Shown: positions 32,685-43,374, numbered from the stretch's first letter. The stretch is DNA of 64,000 nt from Hippopus hippopus (GCA_946811185.2 OX328104.1:12535918-12599917), one strand, 5' to 3'. Translations and numbers: made by a program. Notes: generated by a model from the sequence alone, not told the origin.

Positions 32685-32784
32685 TATTGAATCAAATATG
32701 CATTCTAAAGTCCTGTGATATCGGATCAAACAATCATAGCGTGAATGCAATTGAACCGTCACTTTAATGCCCTTGCAATTGACA

Positions 32785-32890
32785 GCTTTATAAAACACTG
32801 TGGTAAAAACAGCAATTGCTTGTTACAAGGCATTAGCCCGATTCCAACAATGTTTTTATAGAGATAAAAACAGCTTTAAATTGTCATCCA
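32785..32890 (-). mobile_element. MITE-A, CG-core subtype, decayed
   Basis: AACACTGTGGTAAAAACAG, GCAATTGCTTGTTACAAGGC, CCAACAATGTTTTTATAG, AAATTGTCATCC. Confidence 0.5.
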
Positions 32891-33040
32891 TGTTTTGTAA
32901 TTTGTGACATTGTCCGCTTGGTTTAGAAATATTCTGTACAGTAATGGGTGCCTTCTCTAAAATGCTTAGAGTAACAATAAAGCCCAAAAGAAAACAAAGA
33001 GGGTGTTTAAATGCATTTAAATTTATATCATACCATTCAT

Positions 33041-33195
33041 TGTACGGTCGGTCCAAGTGTTAGTCGCTGACAGAGAAATTAATTTCAAAACTAGTTTAAA
33101 ACCTGCCAGGTACCTGTGTCTTTTGTTTACTTTTTGCCTGATTTTAAAATTCTTTTTTCTGCTAGCAACTAACACATGGCCCGACCACACGATAA
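33041..33195. mobile_element. small TIR element
   Basis: Imperfect inverted ends of about 50 bp: CGGTCGGTCCAAGTGTTAGT against the complement of AACTAACACATGGCCCGACC, continuing AGCAGAAAAA and AATTTTAAAA. The interior is only about 50 bp. Overlapping open frames on both strands arise from the inverted ends. Confidence 0.75.
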
Positions 33196-33289
33196 CAGAC
33201 TGTCCTCTCCACAATATTTTCCGTACTTTTAATTGTATGATTTAAATTTAAATATATTATAACGTCTGCTTTGATATGTTGGCCTTTAA

Positions 33290-33390
33290 GACAACTCCCG
33301 GTACTTTTAGAGCACAGTGTAGATCAATATCAGCCTGCACAAAACGTGCAGTCCGATTTTGAATCTACACGGTCCGATATTTAGCTCATC
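33290..33390 (+). mobile_element. MITE-B
   Basis: GAGCACAGTGTAGATCAATA, centre TGCACAAAACGTGCAGTCC, TTGAATCTACACGGTCCGAT. Confidence 0.75.
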
Positions 33391-33432
33391 TTCTAACCAC
33401 ATCGCCCTTGAAATTGCGAGAGTGAAAGTTAA

Positions 33433-33640
33433 TTAATTGAACGGTGATTTACGCCAATTTCAACATTATTTCAATTGTATCACGACGACATCTCACATAT
33501 TCATGTACTAAGATAGGGTTCTGAAGTGTCTTGCCCGAAGGCACTTCCACAAAGAGCCCAGTGCTTCCAATAAGGCTTGAACACGGGACCTCAAGGCTAC
33601 GAGTCCTAAATTTTATCACTAAGCCATGCTGGACCTTGCA
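33433..33640 (-). mobile_element. SINE, tRNA-derived
   Basis: TGATTTACGCCAATTTCAAC, ACGACGACATCTCACATATT, TGAAGTGTCTTGCCCGAAGG, then a minus-strand head with AGCATGGCTTAGTGATAAA and CCGTGTTCAAGCC. Confidence 0.75.
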
Positions 33641-33939
33641 ATAGTGAGAGAGTGAACGCAAGACACAAAAAACATCTTAGATCAGAAAATGCAATTTATA
33701 CGTATTAAGTAAAAGCCATAATCGACTATCCGTTTTGGGAGATTCTCGTAATAACCCATTCAAACATATTAACAAGAAAACAAATCAATTTATTTTGTAC
33801 TCTTAGAACTGATACCAAAGTATCGGCAAAATTCAGGGCCGTTGACCCTTAAAGCTCTGAAAAAAATGATTGGAACATTTTCAAATCAGGCAAGAAGATT
33901 GAAATTTTAAGGGTTCTATATGTATTTTTGCCAGAAAAA

Positions 33940-34040
33940 AATGCAAAATATCGGACAGTGCAGATCAAAGATCAGACTGCACTGTGCAGTCTGATCTTGA
34001 TCTACACTGTCCACAAAAAAGCATTCTGATCTTGATTTGA
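33940..34040 (-). mobile_element. MITE-B, short core
   Basis: TATCGGACAGTGCAGATCAA, centre GACTGCACTGTGCAGTC (6 bases shorter than usual yet perfectly palindromic), TTGATCTACACTGTCCAC. Confidence 0.75.
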
Positions 34041-34235
34041 ATGTAAAGTCTCATCGGAAAAAATCTAAAAGTTATGCATACGCTTTTGGTAGCGTTAATC
34101 TTGCACCAGTAAGGTTTCATTTTCTAAACGAGCAGTTATTTTCGTAGTACAATTCAAGAATTCCTTTTTACTGAAAGCGATTATAAAAGTGCATCAATCT
34201 CTACAAATATCCCCTCTTAGTTTGTCTCTACAGGA

Positions 34236-34463
34236 TAATTCTTTACCATACAACAAAATTTCAAGCTCGTCTAAATTCAAAGCTGTTGAGGCGATAGATT
34301 AAATGTAAATAAAATGACGAGATTTGTCTCTGGAATTTAGGAAACATTGTGAAGAAAAAGATAGAAATGCTGGATAACAGTAACTTCTCCTTTTCCCACA
34401 TTTATTCAAAAGCCTCCGTCCTTAATGTCGTTATACATCAGGATTTTTTGGTAAAGTGTTTAA
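34236..34463 (+). mobile_element. MITE-A, diverged
   Basis: AATTCTTTACCATACAACAA, GATTTGTCTCTGGAATTTAG, core AATGCTGGATAACAGTAACT, ending TTTTTTGGTAAAGTGTTTAA. Confidence 0.75.
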
Positions 34464-34685
34464 GCTTCGATTTCAACCTTTTGTAATTTTATACTGTTGA
34501 GTCTGACGAACCACGGTCGTTGACTCAGTTAAGTACAGATCCTATATAAAGATACCTATATCTGTCAGTCCCTCTGCCTCTCCAACTGTCCCTCGGTTAA
34601 CTCATTCCTCTCTCTTTCCCTCCCAGCTAGACATCCAGGTGACAATGCCAACCATCCGTGCATCCACCCCCCCTTCAATCCAGCC

Positions 34686-34925
34686 AAGGGGTCCTGCGTG
34701 GTTAAGTGGTAAAGTGTGGGACTTGTAACCTGGAGACCACGGGTTCGAGCCCCACCCGAACTGCTGGGCTTTTTGTGGGAGTATTCTTGGGCAAGACACT
34801 TCAGAGCCCCAGCCTAGTTCTGGTGAAACCCAGGAAATACATGAACATGTGAGCTGTCGCCGTGATATCACTAAAATAATGTTGAAAGCGAGTCAAAACA
34901 CCATTCAATCAATCAATCAATCAAC
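34686..34925 (+). mobile_element. SINE, tRNA-derived, complete
   Basis: Head GTCCTGCGTGGTTAAGTGG and B box CGGGTTCGAGCCCC; body GTATTCTTGGGCAAGACAC and TCTGGTGAAACCCAGG; 3' core CGCCGTGATATCACTAAAAT and TGTTGAAAGC; AATC tail 34903-34925. Best-preserved copy of its family, with tRNA-like A and B boxes for Pol III. Confidence 0.9.
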
Positions 34926-34966
34926 CAACCCAGCCAAGCTCGAACCTACATGCATCCAAACCCAAC

Positions 34967-34995
34967 CGTCCGTCCGTCCGTCCGTCCGTCCGTCT
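34967..34995 (+). repeat. CCGT microsatellite
   Basis: About seven units of CCGT just beyond the SINE tail. Confidence 0.95.
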
Positions 34996-35352
34996 AGGTT
35001 CTTATGAAGCTAACAATGATTTTTTTTTTTACTTTTTAACTTGCAGCTATATGACTAGACATTTTAACACGAGGGCATAGTCCTAGCTTTCCCAGATATA
35101 GTAAATCGGATAACATTCCAAATTAATCACATTTCAACCTAACTCTCCGCCATATAGGGGTTTTTGAAATGCAAATTACACAAAATTGATGTCGAATATG
35201 ACGTAATTTGCGTAGATGGCTCCTGTAAAGTATATTAAGTCCAATTTTAATTCAGACGTCTTTCAGAATGTAATAAAAGTCATTCAACTTCTGGTTGTAG
35301 CAGTTTCACATCTACTGTAATTGATACTTGCACATGATGAATAGATTAAATC

Positions 35353-35574
35353 TTAACCAAAAGACAACATTTTAGATTTGTCCATATTGGAAGTAACTGC
35401 AGACGCCGAATTAAATGTGACTCAAAAATTGAAATTTGTTTTGGGAAGGGTAGAAAACATTGTGGGAAAAGGAGAAATTGCTGGTTACCAGCATTTTCTC
35501 CTTTTCCCACAATGTTTTCAAAAGCTGTCTTTCTCAGGGTCGCTAAATCTCAGGATTGTGTGGTCAAAGGTTAA
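35353..35574 (+). mobile_element. MITE-A
   Basis: TTAACCAAAAGACAACATTT to GATTGTGTGGTCAAAGGTTAA. The core has one arm mutated (GAAATTGCTGGTTACCAGCA). TTAA at both ends. Confidence 0.85.
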
Positions 35575-35639
35575 ATGAAGTGTTTCAAGCAAATAATGGG
35601 AACTGAAATATCCCGTTTTCAGTTTTATTTTCGCCTGAA

Positions 35640-35692
35640 AAAATCGCTTTTGCAAATAGTCTAGATCAAGATCAGACTGCACAGACTATTAA
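35640..35692 (+). mobile_element. MITE-B left half
   Basis: GCTTTTGCAAATAGTCTAGA, TCAAGATCAGACTGCACAG, then a break. Confidence 0.6.
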
Positions 35693-36015
35693 AGACAGTA
35701 GAAGATTAAAGCTGGACAATAGTAAATCCCCGTACAAAACTTGAGCCTCGTAGCAAACAGTAGCGTTTCTCGTTTTGCCACAGTGGTTACTAAATCGTTC
35801 TACTCTAAGGCTAAAAAGAAATGTCGTTCGTAAGAAATAATGGGTTAAAATTATGACCATGGACAAGTGCTTTCAAGCTACGATACTAAACTTGTTTGAG
35901 AGAGGGAGGCAAAAGACGCTGGAATTTCATTTGTATGGGTGCTTTTAACCTTAGAACTTTATTCATTATCGAGGCAAAGAGATCTCGATTGTGGAAGGGG
36001 AACAGAAGTAAAATT

Positions 36016-36245
36016 AATAACACCAAACGCTGAATCATTAGACTCGTCCAAATTGAAAGCATTTGCAGACGACAAATTAAATGAGGCTCATATGTTGAAA
36101 TTCGTTGTACAAAAAAGATGAAAACTTTGTGGGAAACGGAGAAAATGCTGGTTACCAGCATTTTCTCCGTTTTCCACGATGTTTTCTAAAGGTCCTTTCC
36201 CAAGGGTCGTTAAAACACTGGATTTTGTGATATACAAAGATTTAA
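36016..36245 (+). mobile_element. MITE-A
   Basis: GCATTTGCAGACGACAAATT, AATGAGGCTCATATGTTG, intact core at about 36135-36172, then CAAGGGTCGTTAAAACACTG and a worn GTGATATACAAAGATTTAA end. It forms the left border of the coding remnant. Confidence 0.8.
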
Positions 36246-36267
36246 GCCTTCCTCCTTTCATATCCGA

Positions 36268-36700
36268 CTAGGGATGAATTTTACCGTTATGTTCGGAAAT
36301 CTGTTTTGAAAGTAATTTACTCATATTTTTAATTAAACAAAAATGTTTGTTACCATCCTTTTCTAAAAGCAAGAGATTAACACGATGTTCTCTAATCTCT
36401 TTGCTTATTCTAAGCGGGTAGACGTGATCGGAATAAGCGTGAACTGATACCGATATAGATGGATTTTGTTTTTCGAATTTATTTATATCCTTATTAGAAA
36501 CGGGATATTTAATTCCCTTCTTGTCTATCGTAGATAATAAAGATTTTAGCCTACCATCTATTCTTTCAGGATGTTTAATTGTCGGGTTCAAAGCTATAAG
36601 AATACAATATGCAAAACACATATCATCATCCGTATTTTTTGGGTTAATTACGTTTTTTGTACTCGCTATCTTAGGAGGAGTTGGCAGCCAAGAACCGACT
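36268..36700 (-). pseudogene. Polinton/Maverick-associated protein fragment
   Basis: The only recognisable protein-coding sequence in the window. The frame stays open upstream of its first Met (36621): SWLP at about 36690, VINPKN at about 36640 and DDDMCFAYC across the Met. It continues with HPERI, KFEKQNP, YPLRIS, HFCLIKNMSKLLSKQ and HNGKIH, then stops at 36268. This motif order is what I recall from invertebrate proteins tied to Polinton/Maverick-type elements, which normally continue with a Cys-rich finger; here the stop falls just before it. The N-terminus is lost at a MITE-B scrap (36725 on). I infer a fragment left after rearrangement, without function of its own. Family assignment is from memory; that it was once coding is more certain. 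Confidence 0.65.
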
Positions 36701-36724
36701 CTTAATGGATGGCGGAGAGCGAAG

Positions 36725-36775
36725 ACAGTGAGACCAAAAGTGCAGTCTGATCTTGGTCTACATTCTTAGTTTCTC
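36725..36775 (+). mobile_element. MITE-B right half
   Basis: GTGAGACCAAAAGTGCAGTC and TGATCTTGGTCTACATTCT; it marks the broken edge of the coding remnant. Confidence 0.6.
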
Positions 36776-36814
36776 TCTATTTTTTTCAATTTTTTTCCGA
36801 AGAATTCCGTGTTT

Positions 36815-37013
36815 TTCGACCCCTCCCCCACCGTAAAAAAAAAATGGTAAAAAAAGCAAAAATATTGGTAACCAACAAATTTCTCCTTTTCCGGAAACGT
36901 TTCGAACTTTTCTATGACAAATCCCATTAATATAACCACATTTGTCTACGAATGATTTCAATTTGGAATGGTCTAAAATATTGTGGTCTGGTGGTCTGGC
37001 AAAAAGCTTATAA
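36815..37013 (-). mobile_element. MITE-A, decayed
   Basis: TTTTTCGACCCCTCCCCCAC, core AATATTGGTAACCAACAAAT, GATTTCAATTTGGAATGG and GGTCTGGCAAAAAGCTTA. Confidence 0.7.
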
Positions 37014-37074
37014 CTCCCTCCGTCTAACAAATATCCCAACCCCGCCCCAATATCCATCCCCCGTCCCCAGCCCC

Positions 37075-37092
37075 TAACCCCCCCCCCCCATT
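37075..37092 (+). repeat. C-rich run
   Basis: Homopolymeric C stretch within a wider C-rich block (37020-37092). Confidence 0.9.
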
Positions 37093-37113
37093 TAAATTCC
37101 AAGACAACAGTCA

Positions 37114-37197
37114 TGTTAACTGCTCCACTAGATTGTCGTCTGCAAAAGCTTTCAATTTGGACGAGTTGAAAATTTTGTCGTCTGATAAAGAGTTTAG
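37114..37197 (-). mobile_element. MITE-A end fragment
   Basis: GTCGTCTGCAAAAGCTTTCA, TTTGGACGAGTTGAAAATTT and GTCTGATAAAGAGTTTA; only one outer arm. Confidence 0.7.
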
Positions 37198-37222
37198 TAT
37201 TCCTTACTTGATACCAAATAAA

Positions 37223-37485
37223 ATGAACCATGCTATGTGAAAAGGGGACTTAATGCATCTGCAAAAAGTATCGACCCAGGTCAGCCTGCGCAATCCGCGC
37301 AGGCTGACCTGGGTCGAAACTTTTTGCTTTTGTTTAATTTTTTGCATGTCTAAGGACCGTTCTACCCAAGGATTCAACGGATGGTCAGACAAAATGGCTT
37401 TATAGATCCACAATCCTTCGATGACTTGCACGGTATAGTGCATCACGGAGATTCATTAAGTCCCCTTTTGCCAGAGCATGGCTCA
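37223..37485 (+). mobile_element. MITE-C
   Basis: TGAACCATGCTATGTGAAAA to CCAGAGCATGGCTCA, core CAGCCTGCGCAATCCGCG, flanked by AA on both sides. Confidence 0.85.
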
Positions 37486-37629
37486 AATATTTGAGTGCCA
37501 ATGTAACCGAAACTTGGCAAAGGTGAACCATATTTAAACATTAATTATGGCTTAAAGCGTTCCGCACACAAAAGAAACACGAAATATTTGAATAATCCTT
37601 CAGGCGTCAAGCAAAAACACTCTTTTAGT

Positions 37630-37710
37630 TTTTGTGGACAGTGGAGATCAAAATCAGACTGCACAGAATGTGCAGTATGATCTTGGATCTGCACAGCCCA
37701 TTACGTTGAG
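37630..37710 (+). mobile_element. MITE-B
   Basis: GTGGACAGTGGAGATCAAAA, centre TGCACAGAATGTGCAGTATG, TCTTGGATCTGCACAGCCC. Confidence 0.75.
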
Positions 37711-37810
37711 ACCAACCTGCTTGAACACGTCCATTGAACTGCTATTGTGAATTTTTCATTTGACTGTAAACGCTGTTTTCTCCATTGCTTTCAGCACTAG
37801 TAGTATTAAG

Positions 37811-38027
37811 CCTTTACCACACTTTCCCAAGAAACCTTTCCAAAAACATTGTGGGAAAAGGAGAAAATGTAACCCAAACAAAAAAAGGAAACCAGCATTT
37901 TCTACTTTTCCCACAATCATTCCTGACGTTTCATATACAAATTTCAAATTTTATGTCACATTTATTTTGTTGTCTGGAAAAGCTTTCAATTTCGACAATT
38001 CTAATCATGGTTTCGTCCTGTGGTAGA
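37811..38027 (-). mobile_element. MITE-A with foreign core
   Basis: CCTTTACCACACTTTCCC and ATTGTGGGAAAAGGAGAAAA are normal, but the centre reads TGTAACCCAAACAAAAAAAG before GAAACCAGCATTTTC, so about 15 bases are inserted near the symmetry point. Ends with GTCTGGAAAAGCTTTCAATT. Confidence 0.75.
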
Positions 38028-38049
38028 AATATAAATCGTTTCAAAACAG

Positions 38050-38203
38050 TCGTCTGCTTTACCAGTTCTGGAGAAAAAAACCGTTTGAAAATATTCTGGG
38101 AAAAGGTTAAAATGAAAGTAACAAGCATATTCCACTTTTCTAACAGTGTTTCCCTTTCAAAGACAAATTACTTTATTTGAGCTTTACCTTGTCGGCTGCA
38201 AGT
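38050..38203 (-). mobile_element. MITE-A, decayed
   Basis: CTGGGAAAAGGTTAAAATGA, GTAACAAGCATATTCCAC, TTTCAAAGACAAATTAC, GTCGGCTGCAAGTGCTTT; breaks into the next copy. Confidence 0.65.
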
Positions 38204-38204
38204 G

Positions 38205-38392
38205 CTTTAAAAACCCTGAAGCAAAAAGCTTCTGAAAACATTGCGGGAAAAGGAGAAAATGCTGGTAACCAGCGTTTTCTCCTTTTCCCACAATGTTTTC
38301 TCCCCCCTCCCAAAAACAAATTTTAAGTTTAGAGTCACATTTTACTTTGTCGTCTGCTAATCCTTTCCATTTATACAAGTCGTTTGATAAAG
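38205..38392 (-). mobile_element. MITE-A
   Basis: AACCCTGAAGCAAAAAGCTT, core AATGCTGGTAACCAGCGTTT, GTCGTCTGCTAATCCTTTCC and AAGTCGTTTGATAAAGAC. Abuts the previous copy with no spacer. Confidence 0.8.
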
Positions 38393-38639
38393 ACCTATAT
38401 TTTTTCTTTCATTTTTTTGGAATTTTATATCATTTGATTATTGTGTGATTGAGTTATGGAGAATACGGAAGAATCGGTTTGAAACAAGATTTCGATAAAC
38501 GTTCAATCCTACACGGCACTGCGTTACTGGGTCAGAAGAATGGATGCTTTTCTGACTTAATAAAGTATTTTCTGAAGCGTAAAACATTTAAATTTATCCT
38601 TTTGTTGCGTTGATAGTCTGCCTTTAACTCTGAGAACAA

Positions 38640-38740
38640 GATCAAACTGTCTTTGGAGGGCAGTGTAGATCAAGATCAGACTGCACAGAACGTGCAGTCT
38701 GATCTTTGATCTACACTGCCCGATATTTTGTTAAAAGCAC
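38640..38740 (+). mobile_element. MITE-B core, intact
   Basis: GGCAGTGTAGATCAAGATCA, centre GACTGCACAGAACGTGCAGTC, TTTGATCTACACTGCCCG: a nearly perfect ~70-base palindrome. Confidence 0.85.
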
Positions 38741-39118
38741 CAATATGTCCCTTTTCTGGTCCGTTTATCTGATTGAAAAATTCATTTTATTTATTTAATT
38801 CAAAGTTTTAAGGGTTGAAACCGCTATTGTTTGTCTGCTATTATAGCTCGCCTCCCATGCGGCTTTTATTACTTGTTTATTATGTGGGTTTACGTGTTTA
38901 TGGGCCGGGATTCAAACCCTCCTATGTAATGCTTACGAGATTGAAACGAGAGACTAATTCCGAAACAATGTTGACAGTTGGTTAAGTTACATCGAATAGA
39001 ATAGAGGTCGTTTTTATGGGGTGACTTTAATCCATCTAACCCTTCCTACCATTTATCATTTGTCTTAATTGTATCTTGTCTTCTTCTTTACAAAACTTTT
39101 TTTTTTTTTAATTTTCGA
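38741..39118. other. no recognisable feature
   Basis: No family or coding match; a T run at 39098-39110. Confidence 0.35.
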
Positions 39119-39372
39119 TGGGTCACGCTCTGTGGAAAGGGGGTTCAATACATCTGCAAAAGGTACAGACCATGTCAGCCTGCTCACTCCGCGCAGACTG
39201 ACATTGGCAAAAACTCTTTGTAAAATTTTGGCATGTCAAAGGACATTTCTGCCACATTTTTCAATCGGTTGTTAGATAAATTGGATTTTATTGATCCATA
39301 ATTATTTGATGACTTTCTTCGTATAAAGCAACACAGAGATGCATTTACCATCTTTTGCCAAGGCATGACTTA
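39119..39372 (+). mobile_element. MITE-C, diverged
   Basis: TGGGTCACGCTCTGTGGAAA, TTCAATACATCTGCAAAAGG, core GTCAGCCTGCTCACTCCGCG, GATGCATTTACCATCTTTTG. Confidence 0.75.
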
Positions 39373-39524
39373 GATACATGAAATAAGGTCAAGAATAAAG
39401 GCTGCCTGTTCATTTTATTTCTTCGTAATAGCTGCATCCAAAGTACAGAATCAAAACAGAAAAATTGCTGACCAACAGCGAAAATGAAGGGCTCGGATTT
39501 ATCAACTTCAGTTTCTTTGATTGT

Positions 39525-39855
39525 GAATGGACAGTTTAGGTCACGATCAGAATGCTCAGAACGTGTAGTTTAGTCTTGAAAATACTTTGTCCGATGAGGT
39601 AAAATTTTCACGGATAATAGAACTTTAAAAATCGCACTATTCTAGTTTTTATTCTATGTATGCTGATCTTGATCTACATTGTACGCTATGCGCGACTCGA
39701 GGACCTTTTGTGGACAGTGTAGATCAAGATCTTCTACACTGTCCTATAAGGAGATATGAAACCGTCTTTGATATAGCAATATTTTGTCTTTTACTATCGG
39801 GTTGAATGTTTTATATGGTTTATCTAGCAGGGTAACAGTTAAATCGATATTGGCA
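39525..39855 (+). mobile_element. two MITE-B copies, both damaged
   Basis: A decayed copy at 39525-39600 (ACAGTTTAGGTCACGATCAG) and a second at 39655-39855. The second has lost the centre, so GTGTAGATCAAGATC runs straight into TTCTACACTGTCC. Its outer arm is intact: TTTTACTATCGGGTTGAATG to GCAGGGTAACAGTTAA. Confidence 0.7.
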
Positions 39856-39929
39856 TTGAAGTAGTTAATGGTATGCAGGGGTATTCAAACAAAAATTGTG
39901 TTCATTGTATAGTTTTCGCCGGAATATCT

Positions 39930-40045
39930 TAAAGCATAAGGAAGGGAAGATCAAAGATCAGACTGAACGTTCTGTGCAGTCTGATCTCCACTTACACTGT
40001 GAGCAAAAGTCCACTGAGTCATGCATAGCAGCTAAACGGTGAAAA
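39930..40045 (-). mobile_element. MITE-B
   Basis: GATCAAAGATCAGACTGAAC, GTTCTGTGCAGTCTGATC, TGAGTCATGCATAGCAGC. Confidence 0.75.
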
Positions 40046-40217
40046 AATGACGACAGATTGACAACAAAAAAACCCCTAAACCTTAACTGTATGGCTTGTA
40101 TCCTAATGAAAATTTTAGATACCGGAAAGACAGACAGAGAAGGGCAGGCAGCCATTTATAAAGTACTTTGATGGAAAAAAGATTGGAATTTGAATCATTT
40201 CAGGCTGTTTTACTGTA

Positions 40218-40436
40218 ATAACCTTTAACCTGCTAAATAAGTAAAATGAAACTTTAAAGCCGATAATTAAAAACCCAAATGTTTCTATTTCAAAGTTATT
40301 ATTAGTAAGAATTATCTCCTTTTCGAAAAAATGTAGATCCAAGATCAGACTGCACGTTCTGTGCAGTCTGATCTTGGATCTACACTGTCCGCAAAAGGTC
40401 CTTAATTCGCGCTGTGCAGTCAGAGGATTAATATAT
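40218..40436 (-). mobile_element. MITE-B, full length
   Basis: TTTAACCTGCTAAATAAG start, AAGCCGATAATTAAAAACCC, a perfect centre, then CGCGCTGTGCAGTCAGAGG and ATTAA. TTAA at both ends; one of three complete copies. Confidence 0.9.
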
Positions 40437-40813
40437 TTTCTAGATTTATGTGGCACCCTAAGTGTAAGAAGACAAGTAATTCTCCAGTAAATTACCCGTC
40501 TCGTTCTCTCAACATGGAGCCGTAATGCTACATTGCCAACATGCCTCTCTCTATGCAAAACTAACAACTGGGCGTCCCCGGGTTTTTATTTTCAGGTATT
40601 TTCGGGATTATTAGACTCATAGCTGATTCTATCTGCTTACTGCATGGAGAAGAACATTTAAACAAGAAAGAATCTGCACGAGCAATTACGTCACCTGTCC
40701 ATAAATAATGTATCTGAAATTCAACATTCATAAAAATGTAATACCTAAGTGCTTTCTTGATAATAAATGTTTCGTGTCCATCGAAGGTGGTAGAATTACA
40801 AGCTGAAGATATT

Positions 40814-41071
40814 TGAAAGGCTCTCTGACAAAAGGGGGTTTAATGTATCTCCGTGATACATTATACCAAACAAGTCATATAATTGTGAATCCTTAAAATC
40901 CATTTTGTCCAACAACCGACTAAATCATGAGGTAGACTGGTCTTTTGACTAGAAGAAAAATGACTATTAGCAAAAAGTTTCGATTCAGGTCAGCCTGCGC
41001 GGATTGCGCAGGCTGACCTGAGTCGATACTTTTTGAGGAGGCAATAAACCCTTTTTTCACACAGCATGGCC
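40814..41071 (-). mobile_element. MITE-C
   Basis: GGCTCTCTGACAAAAGGGGG, CCAACAACCGACTAAATCAT, core GGTCAGCCTGCGCGGATTGC, ending ACACAGCATGGCC. Confidence 0.8.
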
Positions 41072-41398
41072 TATTTGTTTATTTTGGCTTTAATTAAACA
41101 CCATTTTCCTTACTCAGTCTTTTCTACATCGCATGGGACACCTCCTAACCTTAAACATATCCGGCATTTAACTGGTTCTTTCCACGCCAATGGCTGCTTT
41201 TCCAAATAAACTTGTGTTCAGTGCAGTGAGAATTATATACTTCAATAAAAACTACTATGACTTTACTAACGAGGGCTTATTATATTTGTGGACTTACTGT
41301 ATGAGCCATCTGTACTTTGGAGAGGGACTTTATAAGCTTTCGTTAGCTTTCGTCCCGATCCTTTTGTAATTCATTATTACAAATAAATATGTTTAAAC

Positions 41399-41580
41399 TA
41401 ACGAGGGCTCTCACCTCTGATGCATGTGAGAAAAAATAGTCGGTAATTTGGAAAGAATTTTGTGTCAGTATTGGAGTGAGAAAGCCAGGAAACACATGCA
41501 TAGGTGCAATGACCGCCGTGATATGACCTAAGCTGTTAAAAAACGGCGTTAACCTTCAATACAAATAAACAAACAAACCA
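41399..41580 (+). mobile_element. SINE, headless
   Basis: CTCACCTCTGATGCATGTGA, GAGTGAGAAAGCCAGG, CCGCCGTGATATGACCTAAG, AATACAAATAAACAAACAAA tail. Same family as 49757-49997; truncated at the 5' end as is usual for SINEs. Confidence 0.8.
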
Positions 41581-41758
41581 CTTGCGAGTCTAGCTCATAA
41601 AAAAAGCCCTAAGTCATACCGATTCAGAGACAGAGGCCTAACACAGGCCATAATATTCACTTTCAAGGTGTCTTACTGGTGAAGATCGCCATATGTGTGG
41701 CACGACGTTAATCGGTTCTGGCACTTTTAGAGCACCGATATCGTAGCTTTAGCATAGT

Positions 41759-41975
41759 TAACCCTTAAGGTGCTAAGCGAGACTCAATGACCTTTTTGCG
41801 GACAGTGCAGATCAAGATCAGACTGCACAGAACGTGCAGTCTGATCTTGGATCTACACTGTCCGATAAGGTCATATTTTCCCATAAAAACTACCACTGAA
41901 ATAGCAAACTTTGGGTTTTTACTATTGGTTTAAACGTTTGATGTAATTTATTCAACAGCATAAGGGTTAGTAGCG
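41759..41975 (+). mobile_element. MITE-B, full length
   Basis: TTAACCCTTAAGGTGCTAAG start, perfect centre, GGTTTTTACTATTGGTTTAA and GCATAAGGGTTAG end. CCCTTA/TAAGGG termini. Confidence 0.9.
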
Positions 41976-42179
41976 TTTTATTCCCACCGTAATCCAGGTA
42001 AACAGAGAACTGCAACAGAATTCTTGACTGCTGTTTATCTTGTACATTCAGATAAATAAGACCAATTTCGGTACATCGACGGTAAATTATTTTGTTAACC
42101 TTTATCAGCATAACAACCTGTGTTTAGAAACCGCTTATTGGCTTTATATGATTCACGTAAAATATAACCGTTTACCTCA

Positions 42180-42364
42180 AAAATCCTGGATTTTAACGAC
42201 ACTAGAGAAGAGGCCCTTTTAAAAACAGCTTTTTCTCCTTCTCCAACTAAGTATTCTACCCAATCAAAGAGAAATTCCATCATTGGAACCATATTTAAAT
42301 TGTCGTCTGCAAATGCTTTCAGTCTGAACAAGTCTACATTTTTGTCGTTCAGCAAAGACTTAAA
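42180..42364 (-). mobile_element. MITE-A, half of core lost
   Basis: AAATCCTGGATTTTAACGAC, AACAGCTTTTTCTCCTTCTC, TTGTCGTCTGCAAATGCTTT, GTCGTTCAGCAAAGACTTAA. Confidence 0.75.
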
Positions 42365-42394
42365 CATTTACTGGTAGCCGTTTTAGGGTAAACG

Positions 42395-42500
42395 CGACTC
42401 AATGCGCTTTTGTTTTCAGTGTTGATCAAGACCAGACTGCACAGAACTTGCCATCCATTGGCTATGAACAAGCCTACACTATCTGAAGCTCTTAGCATCA
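42395..42500 (+). mobile_element. MITE-B, decayed
   Basis: GCGACTCAATGCGCTTTTG, TGTTGATCAAGACCAGACTG, CACAGAACTTGCC, then a drifted right side. Confidence 0.6.
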
Positions 42501-42670
42501 GTAAAGAATCCGCGGATTTTACTTCCGTCATATTGCAAAAGCAAGTACCCTTATCCATATATCCATGTTAATTCCAACCCAGAACTATATATAAAATAGA
42601 CTGATGCAAAGCACTGGCATAACTCCAGCATAACAATAGTAAAACAGACACATAAACAAATGACGTTGTA

Positions 42671-42933
42671 CATGCCATACTCCGTGAAAAGGAGGTTAAA
42701 TACAACTGCAAAAAGTATCGACCCATGTCAGCCTGCGCAATCCGTGCAGGCTGACATGGGCCGAAACCTTTTGCTATTTGTAAATTCTCTGCATGTCCAA
42801 GGACCATTCTACCTCATGATTCAGTATGTTGTTTTACAAAACTGATTTCATGGATCTATAGTTATGTGATTACTTGCCAGGTATCATGCTTCACGGAGAT
42901 TCATTTAACCCCCTTTTACTAAAACATGGCTCA
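42671..42933 (+). mobile_element. MITE-C
   Basis: CATGCCATACTCCGTGAAAA, core GTCAGCCTGCGCAATCCGTG, ACTAAAACATGGCTCA end. Confidence 0.8.
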
Positions 42934-43374
42934 TATCTATTTATGCAGGTTTTTGTGATACCAAAACGTTACATTGCGGCGGCAAGTACTGTAACCCAAT
43001 TATCGGTAAATTCAAACCGGCATGACGTTCATCATGGTAGTCCAAGACACTGATTGGTTCCCGTACTGGTACAAGAGTCCTCGTTGAAATGCACAGGAAC
43101 CATAATCTATAAGTAGTAAAGTTTAACTCTATTTCTTGCTCAACCAAAACTTTTTTCAAAGAATAGGGAAAAGTACTTGCAACAAGACTATTCCTGTAAC
43201 ACCGAAAGACTTTGTTTCGGTGAGAAATCAGCCACTTTTAAGGAAAACTTGTTTTGTGCACTAGTGGTCAAAGAAACTGAAGGAAAGTATGAAACTGTCC
43301 ACAAGCCGCCATGATGAACTAAAATACATGTACTGTCAAAAACGGTTTCACCCTTGGGCTGGTAACCGCAACTA

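Noticed and set aside
35886..36161. 91-codon minus-strand frame
   Set aside because: Overlaps MITE-A and has no recognisable similarity.
36758..37231. 157-codon minus-strand frame
   Set aside because: Composed of MITE-A pieces and a C-rich run; glycine-rich low-complexity product.
40115..40567. 150-codon minus-strand frame
   Set aside because: It reads through a full-length MITE-B and its flank, with no domain.
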